DNA from: Conoideocrella luteorostrata
Lineage: Eukaryota > Ascomycota > Sordariomycetes > Hypocreales > Clavicipitaceae
DNA: 64,000 bases
NCBI GenBank assembly: GCA_032433595.1
Contig: JASWJB010000100.1
Span: 1 to 64,000, forward strand
Reading direction: 5' to 3'
The position numbers and the translations under genes were made by a program. Within the stretch, counting starts at the first letter, position 1. Every line of letters starts with the position of its first letter. Positions 49,174-60,798 of the stretch are shown here, one piece after another. Under the pieces are notes generated by a model. The model was not told the DNA's origin, ran no database searches, and was given only the letters and a program-made list of their open reading frames with translations.

Positions 49174-49535
49174 GTGTGCGGTCAGCGCGAGCCGCAAATT
49201 GGCAGATTTGTCCTCGCAACACGTGGTTCGAATTTACTCGAGCAGAGCCACAGAGGGGGGGGGAATAGGCCAAGATTGCTGACGAAGGCCACGGGAAGCT
49301 GGGGGTAGTAAGTAGATGCTTCTCGGAGAGGTCGGATGGTGTTCTACCAAGTGATCGTCAGCCCCACAACGATAGCTCGAGATTTATGGCGCCAAGTGGC
49401 AAAATCTCACGATGCTTCAGTGAGATATAAGTCGCAAACAAAGTTTGTTATTTGACTATTCTAGAAAGTAAAGTAAACTCGTAGCTTAAATCTCCCCATT
49501 AAATAAGACTGTGCATGACTGAGATGTGCATCTAC
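49174..49535. other. Intergenic region
   Basis: Short stretch upstream of the DUF924 gene and downstream of the transporter; no feature seen apart from a G-run near 49255. Confidence 0.5.
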
Positions 49536-51397
49536 TCAAGACTCCTCCACGTGTTCCATTGGCGAGTTCTTGTGATGCGCAGCCGGAATATCAATTCGCG
49601 TATGCTTCTTATTGAAGACTGTTTCGTAATGTTAGCAGGTACTCCTACCCCATAAGACACCCCGACAAGCCAACTTACGGAGTTCCATTTCTTCCAGAGA
49701 TCGCCCTTTAGTCTGTTCCCACCCAAAGTGTTAGCGACAGTGAATGGCACGCCCTTGCCGATAGTGCAACCGCATACCTCTTTGATGAAGAACCAAGTGT
49801 AAATCACAAGCGCCCAGTTGAATATGGCAAACATGACAAACGTCTTCCAGCCGAGGTTGTTAATCGCGTGAGGCGTAATCTGTGAAAACGTGAAATTGAA
49901 GAGCCATTGGAAGGCGGCGCCGACAGCAACACCGCCTTCTCGGATACGCGTGGGAAATATCTCACTCATGTATAGCTGTCAACGCATCGGGTTAGTTATA
50001 CAGTTGGCTTGTTTTCCTAGTCTAGGAAGCCAAATCCGGAACTTACCCACGGGACAGGACCCCACGAGATGTTATATGTCATGGCTTCCAAGTAAATCAT
50101 GGTAATAGACGCGATGGCCGGCGGCGTCAGGCCCGCCTTGGGATTCGCTGGATGGTACTTCGTTACAAGCCCGACAACAAGCATGTATATCCCCATAAGT
50201 AAGGATCCTGCTAGGAGAGATCCCTTTCGCCCAAGTCTTTCCACAAGGAAGAGCAGGAAGAAAAGACACGCGACGACTTTGCAGAGGCCAAAGAAGCCGG
50301 AGAGTAGGAGGGCTTTGTCTCCTGCGCCGACGGCCGCAAAGATCTGGGGAGAGACTGTGACAGTTAGCTTAATATTTGATCAGGGTGCTGCGGCAGGCAG
50401 TGCAGAGAGACAACCTACAATACGCTAGACTTGTGTTGCCGGTGAGTTGTGCACCTATAGCCTAGTCAGTCATGTCGGATCTCATCCTACATGCTCGTGG
50501 CATCTTACCAATTTGTAAGGTAATGGCAAGGAACATGCGATATCGATTGGCGGGCAGCAGATACTCCTTCCAAGTAACACCCGCAGTCTGGCGCTCTTCC
50601 TCCTCAATGCCAGCCAATATGTCACCAAACTCCTGCTGCACTTCCGGCGAGTCCCCGCCGCGCACCCAAACGAGCGAGGCCATAGCATCCTCGTGACGGC
50701 CTTTTTTCGCAAGCCACCTGGTGCTCTCCTTAGTCAGGAGCATGCCCAATCCCAGAATACCACCCGGGACAAGCTGCAGTCCCACCGGCACACGCCACTG
50801 TGCGCTTGTGGATGGCATGTGCTCGGCGACGGCATAGTCTATCCAATAGCTGGTGAATACGCCGAGTGTGAAGAAGAATTGGAAAAAGCTGCCCAGTCGA
50901 CCTCGGATTTCTTTGGGGGCCATTTCGGTAGAGTACATGGGGACGATGACAGTGGCAACACCGACGCCGACGCCTGAAATGACTCGACCAGCATACCAGG
51001 TGGAGATGCCCTTGGTGTAGAAGAGCTGGAGGATGGTGCCGATGTTGAAAACTGCGGAGGCGAGAACGATGGACCACTGTCGGCCGAGGCGGGCTGTGAA
51101 TGGCCATGCGAATAAACACGAGAAGAAAGCTGGCATGCATGTATGAGATTACGAATTGTCCGGCTTTTGGGTTTTGGGGATTAGAGATAGGCGGTTTGGC
51201 TTACCTCCAGCCTGGAGGAGACTAGCCGACAAGGAGCTCACATCGCTCTTATCTTTTGCCTTGATGGCGAAGTCCCTCTGGAAGGATTGGAGCGTCAACA
51301 CGCCGCCGACAATGCCGGTATCATACGCGAAGAGGAATGATCCTATACAGCACAGGGCAACGAGGTACGTTGCACGGAAAGTGCCCAACCGAGTCAT
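49536..51397 (-). CDS. MFS sugar/quinate-type transporter
   Basis: Seven exons (51397-51205, 51129-50509, 50454-50419, 50354-50047, 49975-49778, 49712-49679, 49618-49536) give 490 aa. Twelve-helix proton symporter of the sugar-porter family in the plasma membrane. Family marks: GSFLFAYDTGIVGGVL in helix 1, RLGRQWS in the helix 2-3 loop, YAGRVISGVGVGVATVIVPM with YSTEMAPKEIRGRLG after helix 4, STRWLAKKGR in place of the usual ESPRWL, QLTGNTSLAYFSPQIF in helix 7, RLGRKGSL, and KETKGRSLEEMELLF at the end of helix 12. Exons 3 and 6 are only 36 and 34 nt. The best guess is a quinate or hexose permease; the substrate is not deducible. Confidence 0.9.
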
Positions 51398-53463
51398 GAT
51401 GAGACTGGATGTTGAACAAACTGACGATCCTCAGGAGCACATCCCCAGGCCTACGCCGGTGAAGTCGCGACACGATTACATTCGCGGCTTTGATCTCTGG
51501 AGGAATAAGCAGCGCGATGACGAATATATAAGAGAGGCTGAACGGAGCATGGATGCTATGGCAAATCATGGTGGCTTAGTGCTAGTTAAAGTCTGTCCTA
51601 GTTGAGTTGACCTGGATGGTCGATGGCGTCGACGTATCGATATTGATGCAGCGTACGACATCCGAGATGGCGCCCGCAGTCAGTGGCGTCAAATCCAGCA
51701 TTAAGGTTCCTTTTTATATACATCATATTTGTTTACAGGCCCAATCCCAACTTGAAGACGGCTTTAACGGTTTCATTCAAAAACGCCACCTTAGATGGAG
51801 GTTGGGTGAATGATGCGGAGAAGATCCCCACACAGATTAACGGAACCATTGACGGAACCAACACGCTGCAGGGCAATACTACTGTTCGTCTTGAGCGTGG
51901 GGAGATCCACAGGGACATCGTCGTAGGAGCTGTTATGCATCAATGCTGCATATTATATCTATGGTTTGCATATTTTGGCCCATTGGATATGCAAACTGAT
52001 GTCAAGCGCAAAAGCTGGTCGTTGCTATGGACAATTGCGAGAAATCTGTCGCGGTTAAAATACGACTGCTAATGCTTTCCATAACGCGGAGTAGTACCAT
52101 GCTCCGAGCTATGTTGCACATGTCCGATGTCGACATAATGAATGCCGAACTAGAGTACACAGGGACCAATATTCCAGATACTAAACCGGTTGGGATGGAT
52201 GGAATTATTCCCGAACCAATATCCAAAGCGAACCGTGTGCTAGTTGAGTGTTGCGCAGGGCGACATCCGAACGGATGTCGGTGATGGCGCTCCTCCCGGT
52301 GCAGGCGGTGATGGGGACGGTGGTGGGAAATATGTTCAAAAACTACGGAGTACTGAGATGATGAATTCGACAAGGATGATTGCAAATTATAACACATCAT
52401 GGCTTGCATGTACGCGACGACAACGAATGTCAGCGTGTTCGCTACGATGGCTCAGATCGTTGGTGAGGACGATGGGCTTGGAACGGCCCCAGATGGATGC
52501 TGCACAGTTACATGAAGTAATTGCTCCTTGTAAGCGCGAGGACCATCAAATTGTACAAGTCGCCATCAAATACTCCGTACTCCGTACACATGCTACAAAT
52601 GCAGGGCTAGTCACAATTACTTGCCCTGCATACAGCAGAGTCACAGCAAGGACGTGAAGTGAAACCTCGGAGCATGGCCATCAAGAACGGGTTGGGCAAA
52701 CATGCAGCAGAGAGAAGAGTCAGCTTACACCCGCCACGGCGCTTTGCATCGTCTCACTACTGCACCATCGCGCCTATCATAGATTGTGCTACTGCGCCAA
52801 AGGTGACAAAACACCAACCATCTGCCGTTGAGCTCTTATTCTGGCCAGTAGACATGCGCCGTAGCCCGACCAATCCGGGGCGCCTTCCACCCGACAATAA
52901 CAACCATCTCCCAGCGTGAGAGACGTGTCTGATGAACACTCTGAGGCGGCGCCAGGGCAAAAGCTAGCACACAGGCGATGCGTTCGTCTTGTAAATTTAT
53001 TCCGTCGTCTCTAGCAGCAAGTCGGGACTTTTTTCTTTTCTTTCTTTGCGCCACCTTTTTTTTTTCCGCGGTTGCACCCGATTATCGTGAAACGTAGGTG
53101 GAGAGGGGGGGGGGGGACTGAATCGGCATATCAAACTACTCTGAGGAGCAGTGGATGCGTGCACAAGGCTGTGGTGCGGCGGCTAAAATTTCTTGGGGGA
53201 TGCGATTGAAAAGGTGAGAATCGAAGCTGCGCACACGGAATGCGTGTTTCTCAGGTGTTAAATACGGCTATTTCGATGGTTGTGAGGAGATTACTTATTA
53301 AACTCGCCTCTTCCGTGCATATTCCCCTGTGATGAGGTCCCTGTCATTGTCTGTTCGCAAGAAAAATGGACCGAGTCAAGTGTCGTCTCAACTTTGTCTC
53401 CATTGTAGTTAGTTAGTTATGGCTTCTACGGAGCACGGAGATGGGGAATCTCTTTCAGTCAAG
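51398..53463. other. Large gene-free stretch
   Basis: No supported gene. TACGGAGTA/TACTCCGTA copies at 52344, 52571 and 52578. A poly(G) run lies near 53106 and a T-rich run near 53030-53065. Confidence 0.5.
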
Positions 53464-53843
53464 TCAGAGTGTCAAGCTGACCTGGCGTGCAATATCAACC
53501 CCTGGCCCGAGGTACAGCCCGCCCGCCCAATCACCGACCTCAGCTCCAAAAATGCCACTCTGTTCGTCCCAGGTCTCGGTGTGGCTTAGGGCGGCCGAGT
53601 AGAAAAGTGCGATGAACGCAAATGAGGTCGCGGCGAACAAAACCTGACGTTTGAGACGAGTGGTCGTGTGACGCAACCCGCAGAACGGAGACGGGGTGGC
53701 TTGAATGGAGGCGCTCGGAATACCCATCTCCCTGGTAGCCTGCGACGTTTCGTGCCGCACTGCGTCTGACGGGTTGTCACCCTGGTCTAGTCATTAGCCT
53801 TAGCCTTACTTCATACCCTTGTACGCCGCTGATGTTTTGGCAT
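53464..53843 (-). CDS. Small single-pass membrane protein (tentative model)
   Basis: The frame running from about 53781 down to 53464 contains DNPSDAVRHETSQATREMGI, a Pro/Ser linker, then the helix QVLFAATSFAFIALFYSAAL and EVGDWAGGLYLGPGVD. The likely start is MPKHQRR at 53843, joined through a very short intron (35-38 nt) whose exact donor is unclear. The 3' end may splice on at CCAG|GTCAGC near 53480 instead of running to the TGA. Length about 107-110 aa. Function unknown. Confidence 0.45.
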
Positions 53844-54271
53844 ATCCTGTCTGTAAGTGGTTCCAACGTGAAAGCAGATGGGATGTTCATATTTGGGACC
53901 AACGGCATCCACATGTGCTGTCGCCAAGAGAAAAAGGCCTCTTGTTCAGCCTCTTTTTCTTTTCCTTCTTCCGCTTTTGGTGTATTTTCCGGTTCATTTT
54001 GTTGAAGTTTTGCGCGTTGACGATTTTGCCATTCATTTACGGGGTATACGACAACCACAATCATTTGTTTCTGAACGCTCAATTTTGCTGCTTACATTCA
54101 TTTTGGGAGATATATTCTCTCGCTGGCGAGAGGGGCAAGGAACTGCTACTGGTTAAATTATCTACTATCCACATTCACGCTTTGTCCCAACCCTGGCCGC
54201 CCATCGAACGATATATACACAACGAGGAAAACACCCGAAAGAGATAGGGGGACGTTATCGAGGACGATACC
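53844..54271. other. Divergent promoter region
   Basis: Lies between two divergently oriented small membrane-protein genes; no further gene supported. Confidence 0.45.
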
Positions 54272-54538
54272 ATGGGCAATAATCTGTCCTCCACTTTCGT
54301 TCCCGACACCTCCAAGGTCGTCCTCAGTCCTACCGATCGCTTCGCCGATATCCTGCTCGTCGTTATATGGGGCCTCGTCCTGTATGCTTGCGCCATGATA
54401 TTCACTACATGCACCCTCGTGGACCGCTGGAAGGGTCCGACTGATAAGATTCGCGTGGGGGGAGGGTCGGTGCTTGTGGCGATGGTGCTGTCGACTGCTT
54501 GGCCGGTGGTAATGGCGTATCTTGTGTTAACGGGGTGA
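54272..54538 (+). CDS. Small two-helix membrane protein
   Basis: Open frame of 88 aa from ATG at 54272. It begins MGNNLSS, which fits the N-myristoylation pattern (Gly2, Ser6). Two hydrophobic helices follow (FADILLVVIWGLVLYACAMI and VLVAMVLSTAWPVVMAYLVL), separated by the basic loop DRWKGPTDKIR. Codon use is C-rich and gene-like. The length and topology suggest a small endomembrane or mitochondrial protein. No family recognised. Confidence 0.6.
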   Translation: MGNNLSSTFVPDTSKVVLSPTDRFADILLVVIWGLVLYACAMIFTTCTLVDRWKGPTDKIRVGGGSVLVAMVLSTAWPVVMAYLVLTG

Positions 54539-54762
54539 TGCTGAATGGGGGGCACATACGGCGCTTCATGTAGAACTCTGGGCACGATTGACATGCAGTC
54601 ATCTGTTTGTCGGAGCTGCATACGATAAGAGCCGAGGATATGTGCTGAAGGATGCAAATGACGGACTCGACGAATGAAGGGGCTGGTATGAAGGATGATG
54701 GTTCATTATAATATATGCTCAATACAAGCTGCTCTTCGACACGACCTTGTGTCTTCATACTG

Positions 54763-56353
54763 CTAACCCACCAAAGTATTCCGCCGACTTCTATCCGCCC
54801 GTATATCTTTCCTCCCAACGATCGTCTCCAGTGTCTGCCCTAAAGCCGTGGCATCATAGCGCCCGCCGCGGCCATATTCATCCTTGGGTCCGTACAGTCG
54901 CACAGTATCAATGCCCAGCTCCGCAAACTTTGCCTTATCCACCTTGGGTGAGGCTGGCCCTTCCAGATGAATGATATGCGTGACATAAAGCGAGTACTCC
55001 TCCTCGTCCGGCTTATGCCAGCCTCTGGAATTGGCACAGGCACAGGCGATGGCGGCTACAAAGTCGAGCGCCGAGAAGACGTTATCTGAAGGGCCCGTTT
55101 CACGGTCTATCGTGCCGTTCAAGATGAGGATCTTGTTCCGGATGGCTGGGTTGGCGATGGCCTCTCCCACACCCTTGAGGACCAAATTGGGGACGAGAGA
55201 CGTGAAGAGAGATCCTATGCTGTAAATGACGGTGTTTGCGTTTTGAATGGCATCTAAAACGCGGGGGTTCGCGGGGATTCGGATCTCCTGTCCGTATGGA
55301 TTGATGTACCATATCCTGTCGATTCGCGACGGCAGGTCCTCGTCCTCTGCCTTGGAGAATGTGATGGCTGGTCTTCTCAGAGCGGGAAGCGATCCGGGCA
55401 AGTTTGCATCCTCAATCTGATCGTGCTCCTCTGTGTCCTGGCTGATTGACAGTGCGGGTGTCTGCATGCCGGTGCTGATAGGCATGACGCCAACGCCTGG
55501 AACCGCCGCGGTCGGGTAGCTCGGGTGGGAGATGTCGTTCTGTCCCGTAATTACAGCACCATCCTGCAGCCCGGCTGCAATATGATGAGCAAAGTTGGTA
55601 TTGATGGCTGGCAGGACTGAAACCCTGTCGGGTACGGCGCATATAGAGCTCAGCAGATAGATGGCCGCTTCGAAACTGCCAGTGAATAGGCGTGCCCCAG
55701 TGAGGAAGAGGTTGCCGATACTAGCTTTGGAGAAGTCAAAGCGACTGCTGGGCCGCATGCGCTTGATGACCTCCAAGTTGAAGCTGTTCAAATAAGATCG
55801 AATGAGCTCTCTCTTGGGAGACGATATGTCGATCCATAGCGGATGAGTGGCGTCTAGGATCTCGAACCATTCCGCCCTCGCCGCTGCGTACGTCTTGTCA
55901 AGGCGATGATTGAAGAAGTGCTTGATGGCGACTGTCTCTGGGACGTTGTTATTCGGGATGAGCCTCACTAAACGTGAGCGCACATCACCGATTCCTATGC
56001 GCACGTGTCAGTTGTCTTGATTTGGTCAGGACCCTTCGGTGCAGGGAAAGGGCTCGAATCTAATCCATACCTGGGCCCCCAAAGACGCGAATGATTTCAC
56101 TGGTGCTGCCGCCATTATCGGAGATGGGAATCACGTAGCTAAGCGATGCTTTGTTCGCCTCTCGCACCCGCTCGAATACATCAACGAGGCTGTTAGCCGC
56201 GCTGCCACCAGAAAACACAACGATGCCGGTCCGATTTGAGGATGCGGAGTTGGGCGTAACGGGGCGACAAGGTGCTGTTGTGGACGACTGCGTGCCCGAG
56301 TTTGAGGTCACTGTGACTTGAAGAGCGCTGGACGATATAATATTGGAAGCCAT
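54763..56353 (-). CDS. CofD/UPF0052 family protein (YvcK-like)
   Basis: Two exons (56353-56071, 55994-54763) give 504 aa. The fold is that of CofD-type 2-phospholactate transferases and bacterial YvcK, which bind UDP-sugars and affect carbon metabolism and the wall; the fungal role is not known. Visible motifs are GIVVFSGGSAANSLVDVF (about residues 43-60), VIPISDNGGSTSEIIR, FGGPGIGDVRSRLVRL across the splice, SIGNLFLTGARLF, NTVIYSIGSLFTSLVPNLVL and ILNGTIDRETGPSD. An Asp/Glu-rich segment (about residues 295-330) interrupts the domain. The gene looks intact. Confidence 0.9.
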
Positions 56354-57047
56354 GGGATGAATGGGGCTGCTTTGATGGTGATGAATTGAGAGTGTGTGGA
56401 GTGATTGGCGAGAGATGAGACTGCGCCGGGGGTGGTGGTCATGGAGCGAGAATTGGGACGAATTGAGCCACGTCAATTGGAGAACATGATGGCGGCTGTG
56501 GTTAATTAGCAGTATTATAACGCTAGAAGATGTAATTGATGGACTTGAACTCGGTCAGCGTGGCTTCATTTTGATCCGCCGTTAGGTGTTGAGTCATCGT
56601 ATTAAGGACACATGTGCAGCCCATGATCTAAACTTCAAGCAGCTAATAGGAATTACTGGCCGACGAGTCTAAATTAGTCAACTAGGCAACTACGGGGTAG
56701 TTAGCTCCTGCCTAGAATCGGGATTCTGTTCCAGGCTACGGAGTACTGTTCCAATTGAAGATCTCCCGACCGACTGGTGCTGCGCCTTGGTGGACTAACC
56801 ACTATCAGCGAGGTGGGCCTGGATTATCGATTGCTTATATCCCACATTGCCGTGAAGCATAAAGTTTTTGCACACCTTTAGGTCTTTCCGCGCTGGCAGG
56901 CTCACAAAAACTTTGTGCCACTTACTGTACTTGAGGTAGGGTGAAAACACGCACAGGAGCAGATACGACAAGGACTTAAATCAGTCAATCGGAGCAAATC
57001 TTGAAAGAGTCAAATTATGGGCGCAGTGATCTACTATTATTGATCAA
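56354..57047. other. Gene-free stretch
   Basis: No gene seen. A TACGGAGTA copy lies at 56737. It separates the housekeeping block from the decayed metabolite locus. Confidence 0.5.
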
Positions 57048-58987
57048 CTATTCTACTAGAGCGCAGTCCCTCCCACTCGTACAAACTTCCATGATCAAAT
57101 GCTTGCCGGTCTTGGCCATCTTTCCGTATCTACAGAAGCTGCCACCAAATTGATCGTCATAAATAGCCCGTAGCCCGCTTGTGCTAATGTGCGAGAGCTT
57201 TGAGCGGATATCTTCTTGCAGATGATCCTGTCGAAGATTCATTGTAGGACTTTGGTGTTCGATTGAGGCATACGCAGCCTCAATCTCTTCAGCAAAGAAC
57301 TCGGGCACTTGTCTCCGGGCAACAGATTCCTTATCAGTTCTAGGGATGACCTTGGAAGCTAGTTTGATGATGATGGTAGATCTTGAAGACACCTGTGCAT
57401 GGCGGTCTAAGGTGGGATTGATTGAGGAAATGATGGCCCACACATGATCAAGAAAGCTTTCCTCGTCGGTTACACTCATGCTCGATTCTTGAAACTCAAT
57501 CAACACTGCGACTTCGAAGAAGCCATGCCCAACACAGACTGCCTCCTTGACGGAGGCATCTGCTTTCAACAATATTTCAAGATGTTGAGGCATGACCTTA
57601 TACCCGGTCTTTAGAACGATGAGGTCATCCACACATCCAAGAATGCGCATCTCGAGATCGTCGTTACGAGCATCAGGATTGTTCTCGAGATCGTCCTGTA
57701 CTTCGAACGGCTCTTTTGACCCTGAAAGCCATCCAATCAGCCGGAAATAGGGTGAGTCGGGTACCGCCTTGAGTTGCAAGTTTAAATCAGATTTCAGCCG
57801 CAGGTAGGCTGTATTGTAATTAGGCCCTGGCCGGACGATCGGGGCAAATGCGCCTATCTCAGTGACGCCATAGTGGTTGAGTAGTCTCAAACCGTTGCTA
57901 CTCGAACTGTCCTTTTGTGTTGAGCCAAGAGTCGACGGTGAGGAACTGGAGAGCTCGTAGACGGGTCCATTTCGCCGCATCATCCAATTGTAGCAAGTCG
58001 TCCATGGTGGTTGACACTGTCATCAATGATTGGCAGTCAAAGACCTCCATCAGCCTGAGTGTTGAGTATCCTGCTAGTATGATGGAGGGTGTTGGAAAGC
58101 AGCAAGTCATGCCGAGGGAAAAGTGATAGGCAGGGTGCCAGAAACCCAAATCCATGATACAAGGGAAGGGTAGAGAGGTTGACCCGGTCGATGCGTTCCG
58201 TCTCGGCTAAATCGTGACAGGCAGCATGTTGAAGCGGATATCTTAGGCTGAGCCGTATTGGCTTAGGAAACCCAGTGGTCCCTGAAGAGTGTAAGATCAA
58301 TGGCCCTGTTGTGACCTTGGCTCTGCCGTTAGTAGTTTACGTCGTTTGCTTTGTTGTAGATGTGTTAAGGAAGGCGCCGTACGTCCTAGCTTTAATAGCA
58401 TTGAAACGGTTGTCAATAAAACCATCAAACACTGGTATTGTCCTTTCCGATACGAGAACACTTGCAGATCCCGTCTTCTGAAGAAGATGCTCGACGCTGG
58501 GAGCGCCAAGCCTGGCAGATATCAAGAAAATCTAACATGAAAAAGGGTCAGCGGACGGCGTTCACGGTCGATGACAATAAGGCGGTACTCAGTTGACAAA
58601 TACAGGTATATTGAAGGCTTGGAGCGTTGTGAGATGTATGAGCAGGCCAAAATCGCTTTCCATGTAAAGTGCGACTGGTTTATCGTCTATCGAACCTGTC
58701 GGACCTAAAGAGCATCCCAGTGAGTCGGCCCATGTAACGATGGCGTCGGCGAGCTGCTTGAAAGTAACAGTGATGCTATTCTTCAAACTTTTCGAACTAT
58801 TGCCGTCGATTTTCTCAATAGCCAACTTCCCTGCTTGGATGTAGAAGGTATGATTGGGGTTATGCTGCGCGTTGAAGAGTATAAGGTCTAATAAGGATGT
58901 TATGGTCTCAGGAGCATCTGCAGCTGCTGTCCTGGGCAGGGCAGTAAATTTCGGTCTCTGGAAAAAGTGATGTGCAGACACTGTCAT
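57048..58987 (-). pseudogene. Broken NRPS-like adenylation enzyme
   Basis: Reads as the adenylation part of a fungal NRPS-like (adenylate-forming) enzyme. The start is MTVSAHHFFQRP at 58987. After an intact intron at about 58600 come ARLGAPSVEHLLQ, then a TAA stop in frame, then the core A3 motif LILHSSGTTGFPKPI and LSTLPLYHGFGFLAPCL. One extra T in a T-run then shifts the frame to GMTCCFPTPS and ALQFLTV; a further shift leads to LLNHYGVTEIGAFAPI, RLLG-like text with DDLIVLKTGYKVMP, and a C-terminal remnant. No thiolation, reductase or thioesterase domain follows. At least three disabling lesions. It faces away from the SAT fragment to its right. Confidence 0.75.
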
Positions 58988-59401
58988 CGTGATTTCTGTC
59001 AACCAGGAAAGGTTACATGGGTTGATCAAGGTTGTCGGAGAGTCTCGAGACTTCAACGCATTATTCGACAACCTAAGCACCTGCACAGATTTTCTTCGTA
59101 CCCAAGGTAACTGCAGGTTCCTGAGTCTTCGTAAACCATACTATCTCGTCCCCTGTTGCTAGGGCAGGCGTAGGGGACAGAGAATCCGACTGCCCTTGTG
59201 CACGGCGTGCATGGTCTGGGCCTGTAGTACCAACTACACGAGCGGACCGGCGTTCAGGGCCAAAAGGTGGACCAGTGTCAGGACAATTTGTCCGTTTTTG
59301 GAGCATAGAAGGTATGAACGATTTAAGGGTGAGCCTATCTCGAGTCGTTTGGTATGTTAAGGTGATTTGTATCAGAAGATTTTGACCTGGACAGCGTCTT
59401 G
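58988..59401. other. Former divergent promoter region
   Basis: Separates the adenylation pseudogene (minus) and the SAT fragment (plus), as in a bidirectional cluster promoter. A minus-strand ORF at 59073-59420 is open but unrecognised. Confidence 0.4.
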
Positions 59402-60058
59402 ATGGTCGGATCGAAAGCACATTCTACAGTTCGCAATGCCTTTCACGAGAGATGCTTTGATCTTTCTGGTCAGGGTTCCAGCCAACATCTAACCGAATTC
59501 GAGGCCACGGAAGCACTGTGGGAGTCACTTCGGGAGAAGCAGGCCATAGCCTTTGCTCAGTTTGTGCATGCCTCAAGAGAAGCACTTGTCGAGGAGGCTA
59601 AGAACACGACACCCGCAGAAAGATGCATCCTAGGAAAACAGTTTCAAGCTTTCATTGACGATGCAGAGTCGCTTTTAAAGCCGTCACCACCAACACATTC
59701 ACGCCCAGTCGTGGAGACAACCTCACTATACATTCGGCAGGTTCTGGAATTGATGGCGTATCAGACGCAGGGAAGCAATGCACACGTTTTGGAAACTAGC
59801 GGCTTGTGTATCGGTATTCCACCAGCCATTCTTGCTGCGACTTTTTTGTCGTACGACTCACAGGACCTCGTCCTGGCTGCTGTCGGAGGCGTGCGTCTCG
59901 CTTTCTGGATTGGTTTGAGGGGCAGCCGAGCATTATCATCGGTCACGCGAGACTGGACAAGAGGAGACATCGTGGGTTCTAGGCGTATTTGGGGCATAAA
60001 AGCACCAACTAGAAGACTAACTGAGCTCCTATTCTCACCAAATGAGGGTATGCTGTAA
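59402..60058 (+). pseudogene. Starter-unit acyltransferase (SAT) fragment of a polyketide synthase
   Basis: About 218 codons. The text from EALWESLREKQAIAFAQFVH through SLYIRQVLELMAYQ to ETSGLCIGIPPAILAA and VGGVRLAFWIGLRGSRA follows the SAT domain found at the N-terminus of non-reducing polyketide synthases. GLCIG is the GXCXG active-site motif, with Cys encoded at 59807-59809. SAT domains load the starter acyl group. After about 59945 the similarity fades, and no KS, AT or ACP domain follows before the stop, so this is a truncated relic. The FGD-type start of normal SATs is not visible either. Confidence 0.55.
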
Positions 60059-60462
60059 TCCCTAACCGCAACGTGAGGAAAGCCCGTTGTCGCACTAACA
60101 GAGGTCACTATGTCACTACATGACAGAATCAACGCATGGACATACAAGTATTGGCCACTATTGGCGACGAAAATCTCTCCTTGAATGGACACGGAACCAT
60201 CCTGAAAGATTCCAAATAACATCTGGGTGAGAAGGGCATCGACTGTCGCTGGGTGCATATCCACACATTGTAGCACAGGGGGCCAGAAATGGAGGACGTA
60301 TTGAAACAGACGCTCCAAGACGTTCGGAATAGATCCATAAACTTCCCAACATAGGAATCTTTGAATGTCTCGGTCCGGTCTGCTGCTTGCGGTTGCGGGA
60401 GATACTTGGCCCCACGCATATCGTCTGGTGTTGAGAGCTGCTTGATAGATATAGCACTGCAC
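59945..60462 (-). pseudogene. Unrecognised minus-strand gene fragment
   Basis: A long open frame with natural-looking protein text (VDMHPATVDALLTQMLFGIF, then GEIFVANSGQYLYVHALILS and TGFPHVAVRDYSIPSFG) but no ATG start; the frame opens at GTG. It runs antisense into the SAT fragment, and only the part up to about 59945 looks coherent. It may be a piece of a third gene brought in by rearrangement. I do not recognise the family. Confidence 0.3.
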
Positions 60463-60798
60463 ACCATCTTCATTGACAAGGTGGACTTGAAAGCGGAGCT
60501 AACCCACTTGTTCGCCTCGAGGATGGAGCATATCAATCACGTTGAATCTGCTAGATACAGGGTACTCGGGTTTGGCACAGGCACTAAAGGCCTCCTGCAG
60601 CCTGTTAAGGACTTGTCTCCCCGCCCTTGTGTTACAATAAATAACGATGGGACCTGAGGCTTGCTTGGGGGTGCTAACCGCGGGCCTTAGACTGTTGTCA
60701 ATACCTTTGGCAACGTTGATAACCTACCATGGCTCGCTGTCGGGTAAGAAAAAAAAATAAGAGTATTCGAAACCAGGCAGGACAACGGCTAACCTAAA
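60463..60798. other. Gene-free gap in the decayed locus
   Basis: No coherent coding text; a poly(A) run lies at about 60750. Confidence 0.4.
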
